Counted from the first letter of the stretch, positions 1-20,925 are shown. The stretch: 64,000 bases of DNA from Larus michahellis (GCF_964199755.1 NC_133906.1:14853378-14917377); one strand, 5' to 3'. The notes: generated by a model from the sequence alone, not told the origin. Program-made: numbers and translations.

Positions 1-1006
1 TTCATACCACAGAGCAGAATTGTCAAGGGATGTGGAGAAATCGTGCCCAAATCCGGTCACGGCAAGGGTGATGTAGGACTTGTATTTTTGAGAGCCCCAA
101 ATCATGACATAGGAACAAGTGGGGAACCTGAATATCTTCTTCAGGGGATGAAGGAGACCGAGCCCTGCTCCTCAGGCACCGCTGTCCTGCTGACCTTCCC
201 AGCCCCAGTGGGCTTCTTACTGGGAAAGCAGGGCTAGGGGAGGAGAGTTGCCACTGATGGGGTACTTTTCTGTAAAAAACCCTTTTTATGAGTAAATCTT
301 CCCCAGCAGACGAGCTCTATTTATCATGCTCCACAGAGAGGGGGCATGGAACCGAGTTTTTCACAGTTGCAGGTCCATTCAGGGCCTTCTTCGGCCTAAT
401 GTCTCTCTCCAGTGTCTGTCTACGTTGGGTTTTGTCCTTGTACCCCTGCTTCCTAAGGGAGAGACCTCAGCAAACGTTCCCTGCCCAGCACAGCCACAGC
501 CTGAAGTGTCAGAGCTGGTTTCTCCTTAGCTTCATTAGCAGTTTCGAAGGTGATCTACCCTCCAAAGACCAACAAGTCCTCTGAAGGGCTCAGGACTACT
601 CTAACATCCAAAGCAGGACCTCAGCCAGCCTCAGACCGTGTCTTCCAGCTGGTCCCACACCATTTTCTTCCCGCTTCCTGAATCTGTTGAGCACTTTCAC
701 CTCAGCGGAGTCACTGAGTCATGGGTAGAGGTGGGGATGAACGTAAAGTATTTTGCGATGCAGAGGTGGCTGAGATCAGAGGCTTTTGCTGCAGAATGAT
801 GTAAGTCGATGATATTGTGCACAAGTCTAGGAAAGTGCTAGGAAATGAGGTCTTCAGACCTTAAGATTTTGCGCTGTCTTGCATTGCCTGAGGGGAGAGG
901 CCAAAAATGGTGCGGAGGGCAGTGTCCTGGCAGTGCACGGCCTGGCACCCCCGACCACAGCGATGCCCTGTGCCCCACGCCCTGTCCGAGCGCCCACAGC
1001 CGCTGG

Positions 1007-1215
1007 CCTCTGGCCCCGCTCCAACAGCTCCGTGTCCTTCTGCTGTTGGTGCCCCAGAGCTGGAGGCAGCACTGCAGGGGGGTCTCCCCAGAGCGGAGCA
1101 GAGGGGCAGAATCCCCCCCTCGCCCTGCTGCCCACGCTGCTGGGGATGCAGCCCAGGCTGCGGGGGGTTTCTGGGCTGCCAGCGCATGTTGCTGGCTCAT
1201 GTTGAGCTTCTCATC
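1007..1215 (-). mobile_element. CR1 LINE internal fragment (ORF2 3' region)
   Basis: This 209-bp block matches 22512-22720 without a gap and with three mismatches that I can count. The second copy sits inside a recognisable CR1 reverse-transcriptase ORF read on the minus strand, which gives the orientation here. The block stops abruptly on both sides: to the left it lacks the rest of the CR1 3' end, and to the right it runs into TTATT-rich sequence. LINE insertions normally keep their 3' end, so this looks like a rearranged or partly deleted copy. Confidence 0.85.
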
Positions 1216-1420
1216 AAATGACCCCCTTATTTTGACTTTTATTATTGGTTTGATTTTTGTTATTTTTATATTTGTTATTTTTTTATTATTGTTTGGGGGT
1301 TTATTATTTTGATTTTTTATTGCCATTTTTATTGTTTTTATTTTTATTCTTTTCATTTTTATTATTTAGATTTTATTATTATTTTTATTCTTGTTTTTAT
1401 AACACCCACCCCCCCCCTCC
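1216..1420. repeat. TTATT/T-rich low-complexity block
   Basis: An imperfect run of T-rich pentamers and trimers such as TTATT and TTTTA. It begins exactly where the CR1 fragment stops and ends in a C-rich run of nine C at about 1411. There is no exact unit, so it reads as decayed simple sequence. It forces leucine/phenylalanine/tyrosine-rich chance frames on the plus strand. Confidence 0.75.
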
Positions 1421-1429
1421 GCCGCACCC

Positions 1430-1960
1430 CGCCCCCATCCTCCCCTGTCCCGTGGCTGAACCCTTTCCGTTTGGATTCAGCCCACACCGCGCTGTCGCGG
1501 CACCAGCACCCCCCGGCCCAGCGCAGCCGCCGGCCGGGCGCGGGGCGGGCACCGCCAGTGCGGGTTGTGCGCGGCCGCGCAGCGCAGCGCCCGCCCTTCC
1601 CCGCGGGGCCGCCGTTATGGCGCCGCCTGGCGGTGGCCGCGGAGCCGCGCAGCCCCGGCCCCGGGCCGGGAGGAGGCAGCGCCCGGCCGGCGGCCGCGGT
1701 GACCGGGGGGGGCCCGACCGGGGGCTGTGTTGGCCAGGAGAGCCCGGCCGGGGTTCGCAGTGACCAGGAGAGCCCAGATAGGGTCCGCGGTGGGCAGGGG
1801 AGCCCGGATGGGGGCCAGAGTGACCAGGGGAGCCCGGCCGCAGGTCACAACGACCGAGGGGACCCTGCCGAGGTCCGCGGTGACCGGGGACCGCAGGTCC
1901 CCATCCGGCTGCGCAACCCAGCTTGCGCCGAGCGCTGGTTTACGACTGGTGTGTGACCAC
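1430..1960. promoter_or_regulatory. Intronic CpG-rich island before TCF7 last exon
   Basis: Dense CpG with repeated CGCCGC, GCGCGG and GGCCGC words, in sharp contrast to the T-rich block on its left. It could be a promoter or enhancer-like CpG island, or simply GC-rich repeat. A start codon in reasonable context lies near 1617 but opens no recognisable protein. Function is not shown by the sequence. Confidence 0.45.
1700..1890. repeat. 30-bp GC-rich minisatellite, about six units
   Basis: Successive units begin with GACCRGGRG-like words about 30 bases apart and share the layout 'GACCAGGRGAGCCC', a variable middle, then 'GGTCCGCGGT' or a relative. Clear units begin near 1761, 1791, 1821 and 1851, with more degenerate ones upstream from about 1700. 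Because 30 is a multiple of three, chance frames run through it as a ten-residue repeat. The array ends about 100 bp before the TCF7 splice acceptor. Confidence 0.8.
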
Positions 1961-2004
1961 GCGCTCACCCTTTATTCACAGATAACTCTCTTCACTGTTC
2001 CTAG

Positions 2005-2305
2005 GAGGAAAAAGAAGTGCATTCGGTACTTACAAGGAGAAGGACGCTGTGCCAGCCCAGTTTCTTCCGATGGAAGTGCTATAGACTCCCCTCCCTCTCC
2101 TCCGGACGCACTCCAATGCATCTCCTCTGCTTTTCCTTCAGACAAGCTCGCAGCCCCCGCCGACTCCGCACACAGAGAACAGCCCGACCCCTTCCCCGTC
2201 TCCGCTCACCTCCACACCGCCTCCGGCTCCTCCAGACCCATCACCAGGTGCTCCTCTGCGCCCGCAGAGTCCCCGGCGTACAGCGCGGCCTCGGCGGGGA
2301 CATAG
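2005..2305 (+). CDS. TCF7: TCF7 terminal coding exon (C-clamp / E-tail)
   Basis: This is the last coding exon of transcription factor 7 (TCF-1), the nuclear HMG-box factor that recruits beta-catenin to Wnt target genes. The exon starts after CTAG in phase 1 (first base completes an Arg codon) and encodes 99 residues before TAG at 2303-2305. It opens with RRKKKCIRYLQGEGRC, the second half of the C-clamp, whose paired cysteines help bind DNA at helper sites in E-type isoforms. The rest is Ser/Pro/Ala-rich and low in order, unlike the mammalian tail as I remember it. The CSS/SSDGS and SPPSPP stretch resembles TCF7L2, but synteny with SKP1 favours TCF7. The HMG box and beta-catenin-binding N-terminus are outside the window. 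Coding is partial here only because of the window edge; no frameshift is seen. Confidence 0.92.
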
Positions 2306-5300
2306 TCCCGCGCGCGCAGCCGCCTTGGCCGGGACACTGGGCACTTGGCGCTCTCCCACCTGATTTCGCTGGAAAGGACCATCCCAATTCCCCATCTCGC
2401 TGTAGAACGTGCAAAGTTAGGCAACAAGGATGCTGGAAAACTCATTTGGTGTTTCTTCTGGGGGGGGCGGGGGGTGGCGTTAAGGATAGAAAAGCAATTT
2501 CAAAAAAAAAAAAAAAAAAGGTAAAAAATAAGTACTTGCCAAAATTTAAAGTGCTGATGAGTAAACAAGCCTTTTGTCCCTGCCCTGTGCTGCTTTATTT
2601 TTTGTTTGTTTGGGGGTTTTCCTGTTGTTTTGGTGTTGTTTTTTTTTTTAACTGCATTACCATCCAGTACAGCAGAAAGCTCCCGGCTTGCTGCAGTAGA
2701 CGTAGGTGCTGTCAGCCCGACCCTGCCTTCCCCCCCCCCGCCCTCCCAGCTGCTTCAACACCCCCTCACGCCTCTCTCCTGGCCCTCAGACCACCGAGCT
2801 GGAAAAGCTGGAATAAGAGCATTTTTTTTAAAAAGCCCTTCTGTCTGAAAATGCAATGTAGCGATGCTGGCTTTCTCATCCCACCAGCTGACGAGAGAAA
2901 TGAAATATTTAAACCGACAAGGTGAACTTTTTTTCCAACTTCTTGTTTGAGAACAGGAAGAGAACTGTTTACAGGTGCAGGGGCTCTGTGCGGCCGTGTC
3001 CCGTCCCGCCGGCGCGCGGAGGAGAAGGGAGCACACACCGGCCCCGCAGAGGAGCCGGCACCGGCCGCTGCAGGTCCCGTTGCCGGGTGCAGGGTCTCCC
3101 TCGCCGTTAGGAATTGTGGAGGGTCAGAAACGTCCCCAGCGGGCAGAGGACCGCGCTGGCCCGGCCGCAGAAGGGCACACTACCCCGCTCTCCGCCTCTG
3201 GCCTCCATCGTACCCACCCTCGGCAAGATCTGAACCTTTTTTTTTTTCTTCTCTCCATAATTTGGTGTATAACCTTTTAAAAAAACCTTACTCTAGCTTT
3301 TTCTAAAAGATCCCTCCGCTCCCGAGATGATGCCAAATGTGTTCTCTCCAGCTTGAAAACGTTTACCGGTTTCTGGTGGTTTATTTATATTTTGAGCTCG
3401 ATAAACAAAAAACACTGTGGGCAGATCCTGATCTCCCAGAACCGATGTAAATCCCAAATTAATCCAAGTTCGTGATTTACTTCAGGTTTACCGACTTCTC
3501 AGAGACCACAATTTAGTCCACTGCAGATTTTTTCCTGCTTGAAAGAAATCTGTTGTAGACTGCTGAAGAGAAAAATAACACCACACAGAGGGAGAGGGGG
3601 GGGTCCTATTTTTTTCTACTTTACAGAATAGGTTTTAGAGTACCGAAGACCAATCATGTAGTAATATTATTGTAGAACCGCAAGAAATTTAAGATGACCT
3701 TTATAATGTACAAAATATTTTTATATTTTTTTTCTTAACGCAAAACCACAAACCCTAATTTTTTACATCGGGCTAAACATAACTTTTAAAAGAATTTTAT
3801 GCCTCAAAGATTGAAAATTTAAAAAAAAAAAAACAAATCTGATTAGTCTGTAGAGCAGCTTTGGGTTTATTCCTTTTATTTAGGTACTTTTGCTTATAGT
3901 AGTGTAGATTTTTTTAATTCCAGTCTTAGTTTAGAAGATCTAAACCTATTGCTTTATTCCTCTCCTGTGTAAATGCAACTTCAGAAGCACTGAATGAAAG
4001 CTACGTGCACAAACCTGGAAAGTTTGAAAAAAAAAAAAAAAAAAAAGAGTCATTTTCAAGTTCGACAGAAACATTTTAACCCTTAGAGAAGCAGCATTAC
4101 CTGAACCGACTGCCAGCTGGACACTCGGTCGTGTGCGTACTGCGCTCGGAGGGTTAATGACACAGCGCTAGATCAATCCCCGATCTGCTGGGGTTTGAAT
4201 TATCTCAGCAGGCTTAGACAAGAGCATGCTCCAGTGCCGCCCAGAGGAACCCAGCAGGCTCTTCCCAGATCTGATATAACCTCTCTTTATCACTTGACTT
4301 AAAAAAAAAAAAACCAACCAAACAAAAAAATTGCTTAAAAAAAACCCAAAATTAGCTGTGTCTCAGCTCAGCGTTCACCCCTGTGAGAGCCTCTGCTGTA
4401 AGGTGCTGCCGAGGTGTCAGCTGCCCCGAACGCCCCAGGTGACAAACTGGCCACAGTGGCCTCGCGTAACTCAAGGCTGGGTGTAAAGCTGGCGTAATTT
4501 AATACCCGATCGGTATCTCGGGGTTGGATGAAACGTGTTGACTTCGCAGCAGAGCAAAGGCAGGTATAAATGAAAAAGCAGATGCGTCTAAGTAACACCA
4601 GAGGAAATTCAGGGGAGAGTCCTGAGCAGCACCAAACGGCGTATCCCGACCTGGCGCGCGCAGAGCAGCCGTCGCTCATTTCAGAATTCACCGGGATCGT
4701 CACCCGTTTATTTCAAGGCTCCTTTGGCCCCTCCATGGTGCTGTGGACGCCCGCCTTGGCGCAGGGCACGCTGACCGGCATCTGTACCACAGCCCCACCG
4801 TCGCTCTTCCATCCCATTCCTGCAAAATCCCCCCGTGACCCACCGCCCCCCTGTCCGGGGCCTTTCCTCGTGCACTCACGGCCCAGCAGCGTTGCCGTAA
4901 CGTACAGGTTCATCGCCAGACCTTACCCTGTGCTTTCAGCTACCGCAGTATAAACTCAGAGTAGCTGCCTGGTAAACCACAACACCTTCAGTTTATACTG
5001 GTGTAACTGAAAAAATTTAATCTTTTTTTTTTTTTTTTGTTCCCCGCCCCCAAAACACCAGATAAGAGACCTTTAAGCTGCCCATCTCCAAGACAAAACA
5101 GGGAGCACGACCAGCTTCTGTTACACGCCCCATGGCTGATAACCAATGCCAAAACAAAGTTACTTTTATAAATACCAAAAAAGTGTCTTTAGAAATGCTA
5201 TATGAAGTGTTACTATTTTGTGTTAATACTCTTTTTTTAATAGAAGGAAAACTTTGCCCTTAAGTTTTTATCGCAACAAGATTCTTTTTTTTTTTTTCTT

Positions 5301-5580
5301 TAGTTTTTGCAGCAATTTCAACTCTTCTTGAAATATGTATTTGAATTCCTGAAATCAGTTTGAATGTAGAAGTCATGGAAGTACCACTTCATTAAACCAA
5401 GTAAAACCACTGTATGTATGTAGCAGGGATAAATGTTTTGCAGCTGTACTTTCATTTGTCTCAATGACTATCCCTCATTTGTTGTAATTTTTTTACTTCC
5501 TTGAGTTTGTATTTTTTGGCTTTTATGTTCAAAATATGTTTATAGCTTTATAAATAAAGAAATTGCCAGACTGGCTATTC
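2306..5580 (+). other. TCF7: Probable TCF7 3'UTR
   Basis: No further coding or convincing splice structure follows the TAG. The sequence becomes AT-rich with several A or T homopolymers (about 2501-2518, 4028-4046, 5022-5038), and a good AATAAA lies at 5553-5558. A GC-rich patch occurs at about 2960-3200. The end is inferred from that signal; earlier weak signals could give shorter transcripts. RNA data would be needed to fix the end. Confidence 0.5.
5553..5558 (+). terminator. Candidate TCF7 poly(A) signal AATAAA
   Basis: Canonical hexamer within a T/A-rich run about 3.25 kb after the TCF7 stop codon. It is the best-placed plus-strand signal before the tail-to-tail SKP1 gene. Confidence 0.5.
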
Positions 5581-7414
5581 AAAACAGGCCACTGGAAGTT
5601 ATAATCCTATCGCACTGTCAAATAACTGTTTCTTAGAATTCAAGAGGCTCCTGGTTCTCCCCCCCCCATGGCAGTTGTATGAACAGCTTTTAGAGTAATT
5701 CCCAATTATTCTATATTTCAGTTTCCCCAGTCTTCAGTGGGTAAGACTGAAATAGTAAGCCAAGACCAAGAAAAAAATACCTTCTACAATCACTACTGAG
5801 GCTTTGCCTTCCCCCTCCCTGCCTCACACTTATCACTTCAGCCAAGAAGAGCTATCTCCGATTAAAAAAAAAAAAAAAAAAAGAAAATTAGGGCAGCACC
5901 ATACGAGTTAAACAGCACCATGAAGTTTCACAGTGGGAAATTGGACAGTTGCTTCTTGAAGAACTCCCAAGCACACAGCCGGTGTCTGTCACCGCAGGGA
6001 CAGCCATGGGGTTGAGCTGGAGAAGAGACCCCGTGCAGCAGGCGGGGGGCACGCCGAGCTGTCTCAGCGCCTTCCGAAAGAGGGTTGTTCTCTACAGCCC
6101 AGCACTAATATTACTGGAGCAGATGAGACAACTGAGAGGGTGGTACCTCCAGAGATATTTTTTTTTAAAAAAAAAAAAAAAAAAGGAAAAAAGGTGTTTT
6201 CCCATACTGACATAGGTGTCAGGCAGCTACAGAATTTGGATGAAATCGGAGACGGCACTACAGGGGAATTTCATTAGAGAAAATAAGTTGGATGGAATTC
6301 TAACTAGCAAGACTAATAGCATTAAAAAATCTGTCAAAGCTATATAATGCTTTGAGCACCCAGACTAGCCCTTTCTTCTACACACTACTACGCTATACCT
6401 CCACACTTGCACCAACTGGTGCTGCACCAACAGCCAACTGGTAGGACCCTGCAGCTCCAGCAGAAGCTCCACCATTACAGCATTTGACCACCGAGGGCTG
6501 TAGTTTAGGCAGGGTGTTCTAATAATGAGCAAGTCTCACCACAGGGTCACAGGTGTGTCTTCGGCAGGTATGACAAACAAAGCAGAAACAAGGTAATAAG
6601 GAAGACAAACTACATGTCTTTGTCTCTTCCTCATCCTACAGCCCAGTGAGGCATCACGCAAGGCAGTGGCTCTAACAAACAGGGATCCCAGTCCCATGAC
6701 AAGCGCCTCAAGGAATGTACGTGGGCTTCCACCACAGAACACCATTACAGTTTAGCCTTCTCTATTCGCAACACAGCGCTCCAAGGACGAAACTAGTGTA
6801 TTCTGGAACACAAGCTTCACACACAGATGGATTTACTTCTTGCAAGAATGCAGGACAAGCTGAATATTAAACTACAAATACAGCCACAGGCTCGTCATCA
6901 GAAGGTTTTTCTCTAGTAGCACTTTTAAACGGAGGTGTATTGTTTGCAAACAGGATGCTGGAAAGGCTTCCTCACATCCAAGTCCAGCACTGAAGTATTT
7001 TATGCCCACTAAATACACAGTATCCTAGTCTGCCCATGTAACATGCACACCAGCACAACGGCAGGCCCACAACCTCACACATAAGCAGATGTGAGCAGCA
7101 GCTGCACCCAAAGCATGGGTTTGAATGCTGCCTTAGAGCAAGTTAGGAATGCTTTCACTAGTGGTTACATCAAAGATTACCTAAAAGCTAGCAAGCCATC
7201 AAAAAAACATATCCATCTGGATCGCTTGCTATTTAATTTCCATCCTAATTTGAGAAGTTGCCCACTGTGTCTGACTAGGGGCTTGCGTTAGTCATTTAAC
7301 AAAATCTTTACAGCTGTTTTATTTCAATTAACTGCTGCCTCAGTGCTATTATTTGTACACTCCGCAATAAGTGACAGTAAGATTGTCTAGTTTCAAATAA
7401 CTAGAACCATTTGC
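5581..7414. other. Convergent intergenic spacer TCF7 / SKP1
   Basis: About 1.8 kb between two genes that end toward each other. No exon or recognisable repeat family was found. It contains an A-run near 5863-5882 and a T9-A18 tract at 6158-6184. Short open frames here have no supporting features. Confidence 0.5.
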
Positions 7415-17128
<9,714 letters not shown>

Positions 17129-17153
17129 CTCGGGGCCCAGCTGCGGCGGCGGC

Positions 17154-17159
17154 TTTATA
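17154..17159 (-). promoter_or_regulatory. SKP1: SKP1 TATA box
   Basis: TATAAA on the minus strand within CCATATAAAGCC. Initiation about 25-31 bases downstream would fall near 17128, just before the noncoding exon sequence. Confidence 0.6.
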
Positions 17160-17449
17160 TGGCGGGGAAAAAAGACCCGCCTCTCGGAGCCTCGCAACAG
17201 CCGGGCTGCCCACGGCGAACGCCTGATCAAAACAACCCCCGCCGTGAGGCCAAACAGCGCGGAGAGCGCTGATTATCAATAACATAGAACCGCGCCGCCC
17301 TCTGCGGGTTGGGGAAGGAGGGAGAGGGGACGAAACGAGGCAGAGGAGCGACGCGGCTGCCGGCGGGTTGTTCAGGCGCGCCGGGGACAGCAGAATAGGC
17401 GGGGGCGGCGGGAGCGGGCCAACGGCTGCGGCGACCCTCAGGGGCCGCC

Positions 17450-17595
17450 ATGGCCTCGGGCCTGCACCTGGCCCGGTGGTGCCGGGGAAGCGGGTGGTGG
17501 GGGAGGCCCCGGCCCCGGCGAGGGCGTGAGGGAAACGAGCCGCCATGGTGAAGGGTGCTAGTGCGGCCTGTAGTAGCTGGAGACCGGCCTGGTGA
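17450..17595 (+). other. Two overlapping short ORFs with strong Kozak contexts, divergent from SKP1
   Basis: GCCGCCATGG occurs at 17450 (33 codons, stop 17549-17551) and GCCATGG again at 17545 (16 codons, stop by 17595). The second start overlaps the end of the first frame. The peptides are Trp/Arg/Gly/Pro-rich with no family that I know. This may be part of a divergent promoter transcript; coding status is unproven. Confidence 0.25.
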
Positions 17596-19129
17596 CGGGA
17601 AACAAGCGGGCCGCGGCTGTCATCGTGCGTGCTTAAAAACGGTAATTCGGGAGTAAGCCAGACGGGTCACGAAAAGCCCACGTTGGGTGTCTTCCTTCCC
17701 GTGAGGGGAGGGGAGCTGGGTCAGACGCTTGTGGTAGCGTCTGGCATGTAAACACAGGGAAATGCCCTCTTCAGCGGCTGCTCAGGCAGCAGAGAACGTT
17801 TTAATTGAAAAACTGCACTAAAAAACTGTCTAATTTCAAATTGTTACAACAAGAGGTTGCTCTCCTTGAGTGGTGGTACAGCTCAGAGCATTTCACAGCA
17901 CTAGAAGTGGATTTAAGTCTAACTGGCAGTCGCTGAACATCTACCCCGGCTCCCACCAGGAATTTCAGGGAGCTGCAGCTCTGCCTGTGGCCGGAGCACA
18001 TCGAAGCATCTCCAGACACCAGCTGCGCAAGGAGCCACCAGGCTGGAGGAGTGGACTAGGAGCTAGGAACCACCGACATGCAGCCCAAACAGTGCAGTGT
18101 TAGCACACCACCCACCAGAGTGGTGTACCCCAGCGCAGGCAGTGTCTCCTGAAAGGTCAAGAGTATGTGCTAGATAGCGACAGGCATTATGTTTCCAGAA
18201 AAAGAGAGATCTGAAGGATTTTGCTTGGTGAGGAAGGCAGACCAGGGTACAAGTCCACCAAAGCAACCGTGAGGTTTCCAGGGTGCTGCATTGTGCTGTC
18301 ACACAAAGCACTCATTCCAGGCTACACTGTTGAGCCTGGCTTTGCATCAGCTGTCCATGGTAAAGTGGCTTTTAAGTAGTTAAAATATTTAACACAGTGA
18401 CAACCCACGATTATGACAATTTGCTTTACTTCAAATCTTAATTAAAAATGCTTTTAGAACCTGACAACGTTTTCACAGCATTTCAATGCAGATATACCCA
18501 GGCTGCCTGTAGGCAGAGCGGTACCTGCAGCAGCGCTGCACTGCAGAGCACAAATACAGCGTAAGGCACAGCTTTCCCTTTTCTTTGGGGTTCCAGAAGG
18601 TCCCAGGCTGTGCCGACACACACTGTTGAACAAATGACAATCATACCCGCTCAAAAATACCTTCTAATTTAAAGAATTTTCCTGAGATTCAGAAATTCAG
18701 TTCAAAAGCGTGCTTTGCTCATTTCAGAGTCCAGAGCACAGGACAGTAGCCTAACCACAGAACTATCAAGTTTTCTTTCTTCCGTAGTTTCTTACTTGAG
18801 TGACATAACCGGTGAGACCACAGCTACTAGACATATTTAATATTAAATAGCCTGTTGGTTAGGGCTGACTCTCAGGAGGGATGGAAGACTCGAATAAAGA
18901 CTCTCAGCCAGAAGAACCTCTTGGAACTCAGGTGACAGTGAGGCTATTCTACATCAGGTAATATCATTTAAATAGGTTTCTATATAAATTCCAAAGAACT
19001 GTTGGAGGCAACTGCCTGTCTTGGGAATCTTGTTTCATGGGCTTTAGGTCGCTCGTTAGTTGGCTCGTTAGTTACCACACACTTGAAGATGACTCTAAGC
19101 AACCTGATCTGACTTTGAAGGTGGATCTA

Positions 19130-19192
19130 AATTCAGAGCACGGTCCAGAGGACCTCAGTGGTCCCTTCCAGCCTGAACTACTGTGCACTTCT
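19130..19192 (+). mobile_element. Degenerate CR1 LINE 3' end
   Basis: Contains GACCTCAGTGGTCCCTTCCAGCC followed by a degraded tail in sense CR1 orientation, matching the typical CR1 end layout 'GAGGTCCCTTCCAACC...'. Only the last 60 or so bases are recognisable. Confidence 0.55.
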
Positions 19193-19365
19193 GGAACATG
19201 GACTTCAGTGGAACCCTTCATGACAGCCGAGTGAGCATCCAAAGATCTCAGGTGATGCTTATACAGCAGATTTTGACACTAACAGAGGTTCCTCAAAGAT
19301 CCTGGTATTGGTAACCAGATAAGCTATTTCTTCACCATGCATTAGGACCTAATTATCGTATTTTT

Positions 19366-19405
19366 TATTTTATATATATATATATCTGACATATATGTAT
19401 GTGTG
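19366..19405. repeat. TA/TG-rich microsatellite
   Basis: A short (TA)n run of about eight units, followed by an interrupted CATATATGTATGTGTG stretch. Confidence 0.8.
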
Positions 19406-20849
19406 AAGCCTCCAAACTATGCCTAATGTGACCTTTTGATTGTACCATCATCACTTTTACCTCTTTCCTCCTCAGTCACTCCATCTCGTACTCCAGTGCT
19501 GAGAACCACATTCACTGCACTAAAAGAATAAACAACACTGCCTTTATTTTCCTTAAATGTTCTTGGGTTTTACTTTTATTAAAAACTCCTTGAGTTAGAG
19601 GATCAGACGATGACAGAAGGCGGTCTGCGGAAAACACATCTGCAAATCCTAAATCCCCTTTCCTGATGTTGCTGAAGACGAAGGTTTCTGATTTGGCCGG
19701 TGATCAGCGAGCAGAAGCTCTCAGACTGCAAATCAGGCTCGGCAAGAGGGGGATGGGGTTTGCTCTCCGCACAAGACAAATCTAATAAAATCTAGGAACA
19801 GGCAGAATGCGAAGCTCCATGCTTAATTATAGTCTGTGTATGAATTTAATTCAAAGTGATACTGTTGGATGAGCTTGATACAGCTCTCTACAGCTTTCCA
19901 AAGGAGAAAATTCAGTCCCTGGTTGACTTTGAATTTAGCCGTCGAATTAGAAGTCTGGGAAAGTTAAAACAACAAAAACACCCCACACCCAAAAAAGAAG
20001 CGGCAGATGGCTGTCACAGATATTCTATAATCGCACGACGGCCACCTCCCACTGTGCCCTACATATCGTACAATGAACCTCCCCAGCTGGTCCAGATGCT
20101 TTCTGTTATCTGTGCTGAAAAAGCAGCTGCTGCAGCGTTGATAGCCGAAGTCCTCCGAGTAAGTCAGTATTAATCACAAAAGACTCATCCTCCACTAAAG
20201 CTGCAAGGCAAAGAACAAGATTTTTCAGAAAAGGGGTGGCCCGATTTCAATTGTTACGTACATCAGTAATTATTGCAATGCAAATAATCCTAAACCCAAG
20301 CATTGCCACCCTGAGCAGTAACGATAATTGGTCCATGTATCAGCCACAGATAAATTACAATTAATGGCCTTTTACCACTGAGAACCCAGAGGAGGAAGGC
20401 GGAAGCTGAACACTAAAGCAAATACCTGGAAAGACTGGAGACACCAAGATCAGCACAAGCTTGATTTAACGCTTCCCAGACCCAGAAGAGCTCTGACCTA
20501 CATACGTGCAGCATCCCCGGGCTGCAGGCGAAAGCAGCCAAGCCGCGACACAGCCACAGGGGAAAGGGGATTTTCACAGGCTGAGCATTCGGGAGCAGCC
20601 TCCCGGACACAGCACTGCATCAGCTTACAACCTGGGATTCTCTTCCCGGCTATTCCTCTCAGGCAAAACCCCTCAAAACACCTCACACTCTCCGCTTTTA
20701 CAGAGAAACTGTTTGGGGTTATTGTGGTGCTGGTGGTGATTTAGAGACTATGGAGATAACACACTATTTTTCAATACCACAAGCGTGATGTGGGATTGTC
20801 AAAGCCTAATGGCTTGCGAGATCTCCGCTTTGCTCCTTCAACAAGTTGG

Positions 20850-20925
20850 GAAACTTAGAATCGTTTAGGCTGGAAAAGACCTTTAAGATCATCAAGTCCA
20901 ACTGTAAACTTCACCGAACCGCAGG
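20850..20925 (-). mobile_element. CR1 LINE 3' end fragment
   Basis: On the plus strand GAATCGTTTAGGCTGGAAAA, then GACCTTTAAGATCATCAAGT, then CCAACTGTAAAC. This is the inverse of a standard avian CR1 3' terminus with few changes, so a moderately young copy truncated to its tail. Confidence 0.85.

Larger units (their letters stand above)
1..2004 (+). other. TCF7: Last intron of TCF7 (3' portion, no exon seen)
   Basis: I find no coding exon in this stretch. It ends in a splice acceptor (pyrimidine-rich run then CTAG at 2001-2004) directly before the C-clamp exon, so it is inferred to be the downstream end of the intron before that exon. The HMG-box exons must lie outside the window to the left. 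From left to right it holds about 1 kb of unremarkable sequence, a CR1 internal fragment (1007-1215), a TTATT-rich low-complexity block (1216-1400), a C-rich run, a CpG-rich block (about 1430-1960) and a 30-bp minisatellite (about 1700-1890). Long open frames here on both strands follow from composition and repeats. Confidence 0.7.

Noticed and set aside
838-1356. 172-codon minus-strand frame
   Set aside because: Runs through the CR1 fragment and the T-rich block; partly CR1 ORF2 residue, not a host gene.
1309-1956. 215-codon plus-strand frame with a ten-residue repeat
   Set aside because: Produced by the T-rich block, CpG-rich block and 30-bp minisatellite; no start context or homology.
2017-2925. 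302-codon plus-strand frame overlapping the TCF7 exon
   Set aside because: It is out of frame with the recognised C-clamp exon, runs through the 3'UTR homopolymers, and has no domain.
19856-20173. 105-codon plus-strand frame between SKP1 and PPP2CA
   Set aside because: Low similarity to anything I know, poor start context, and no poly(A) or splice context that fits.
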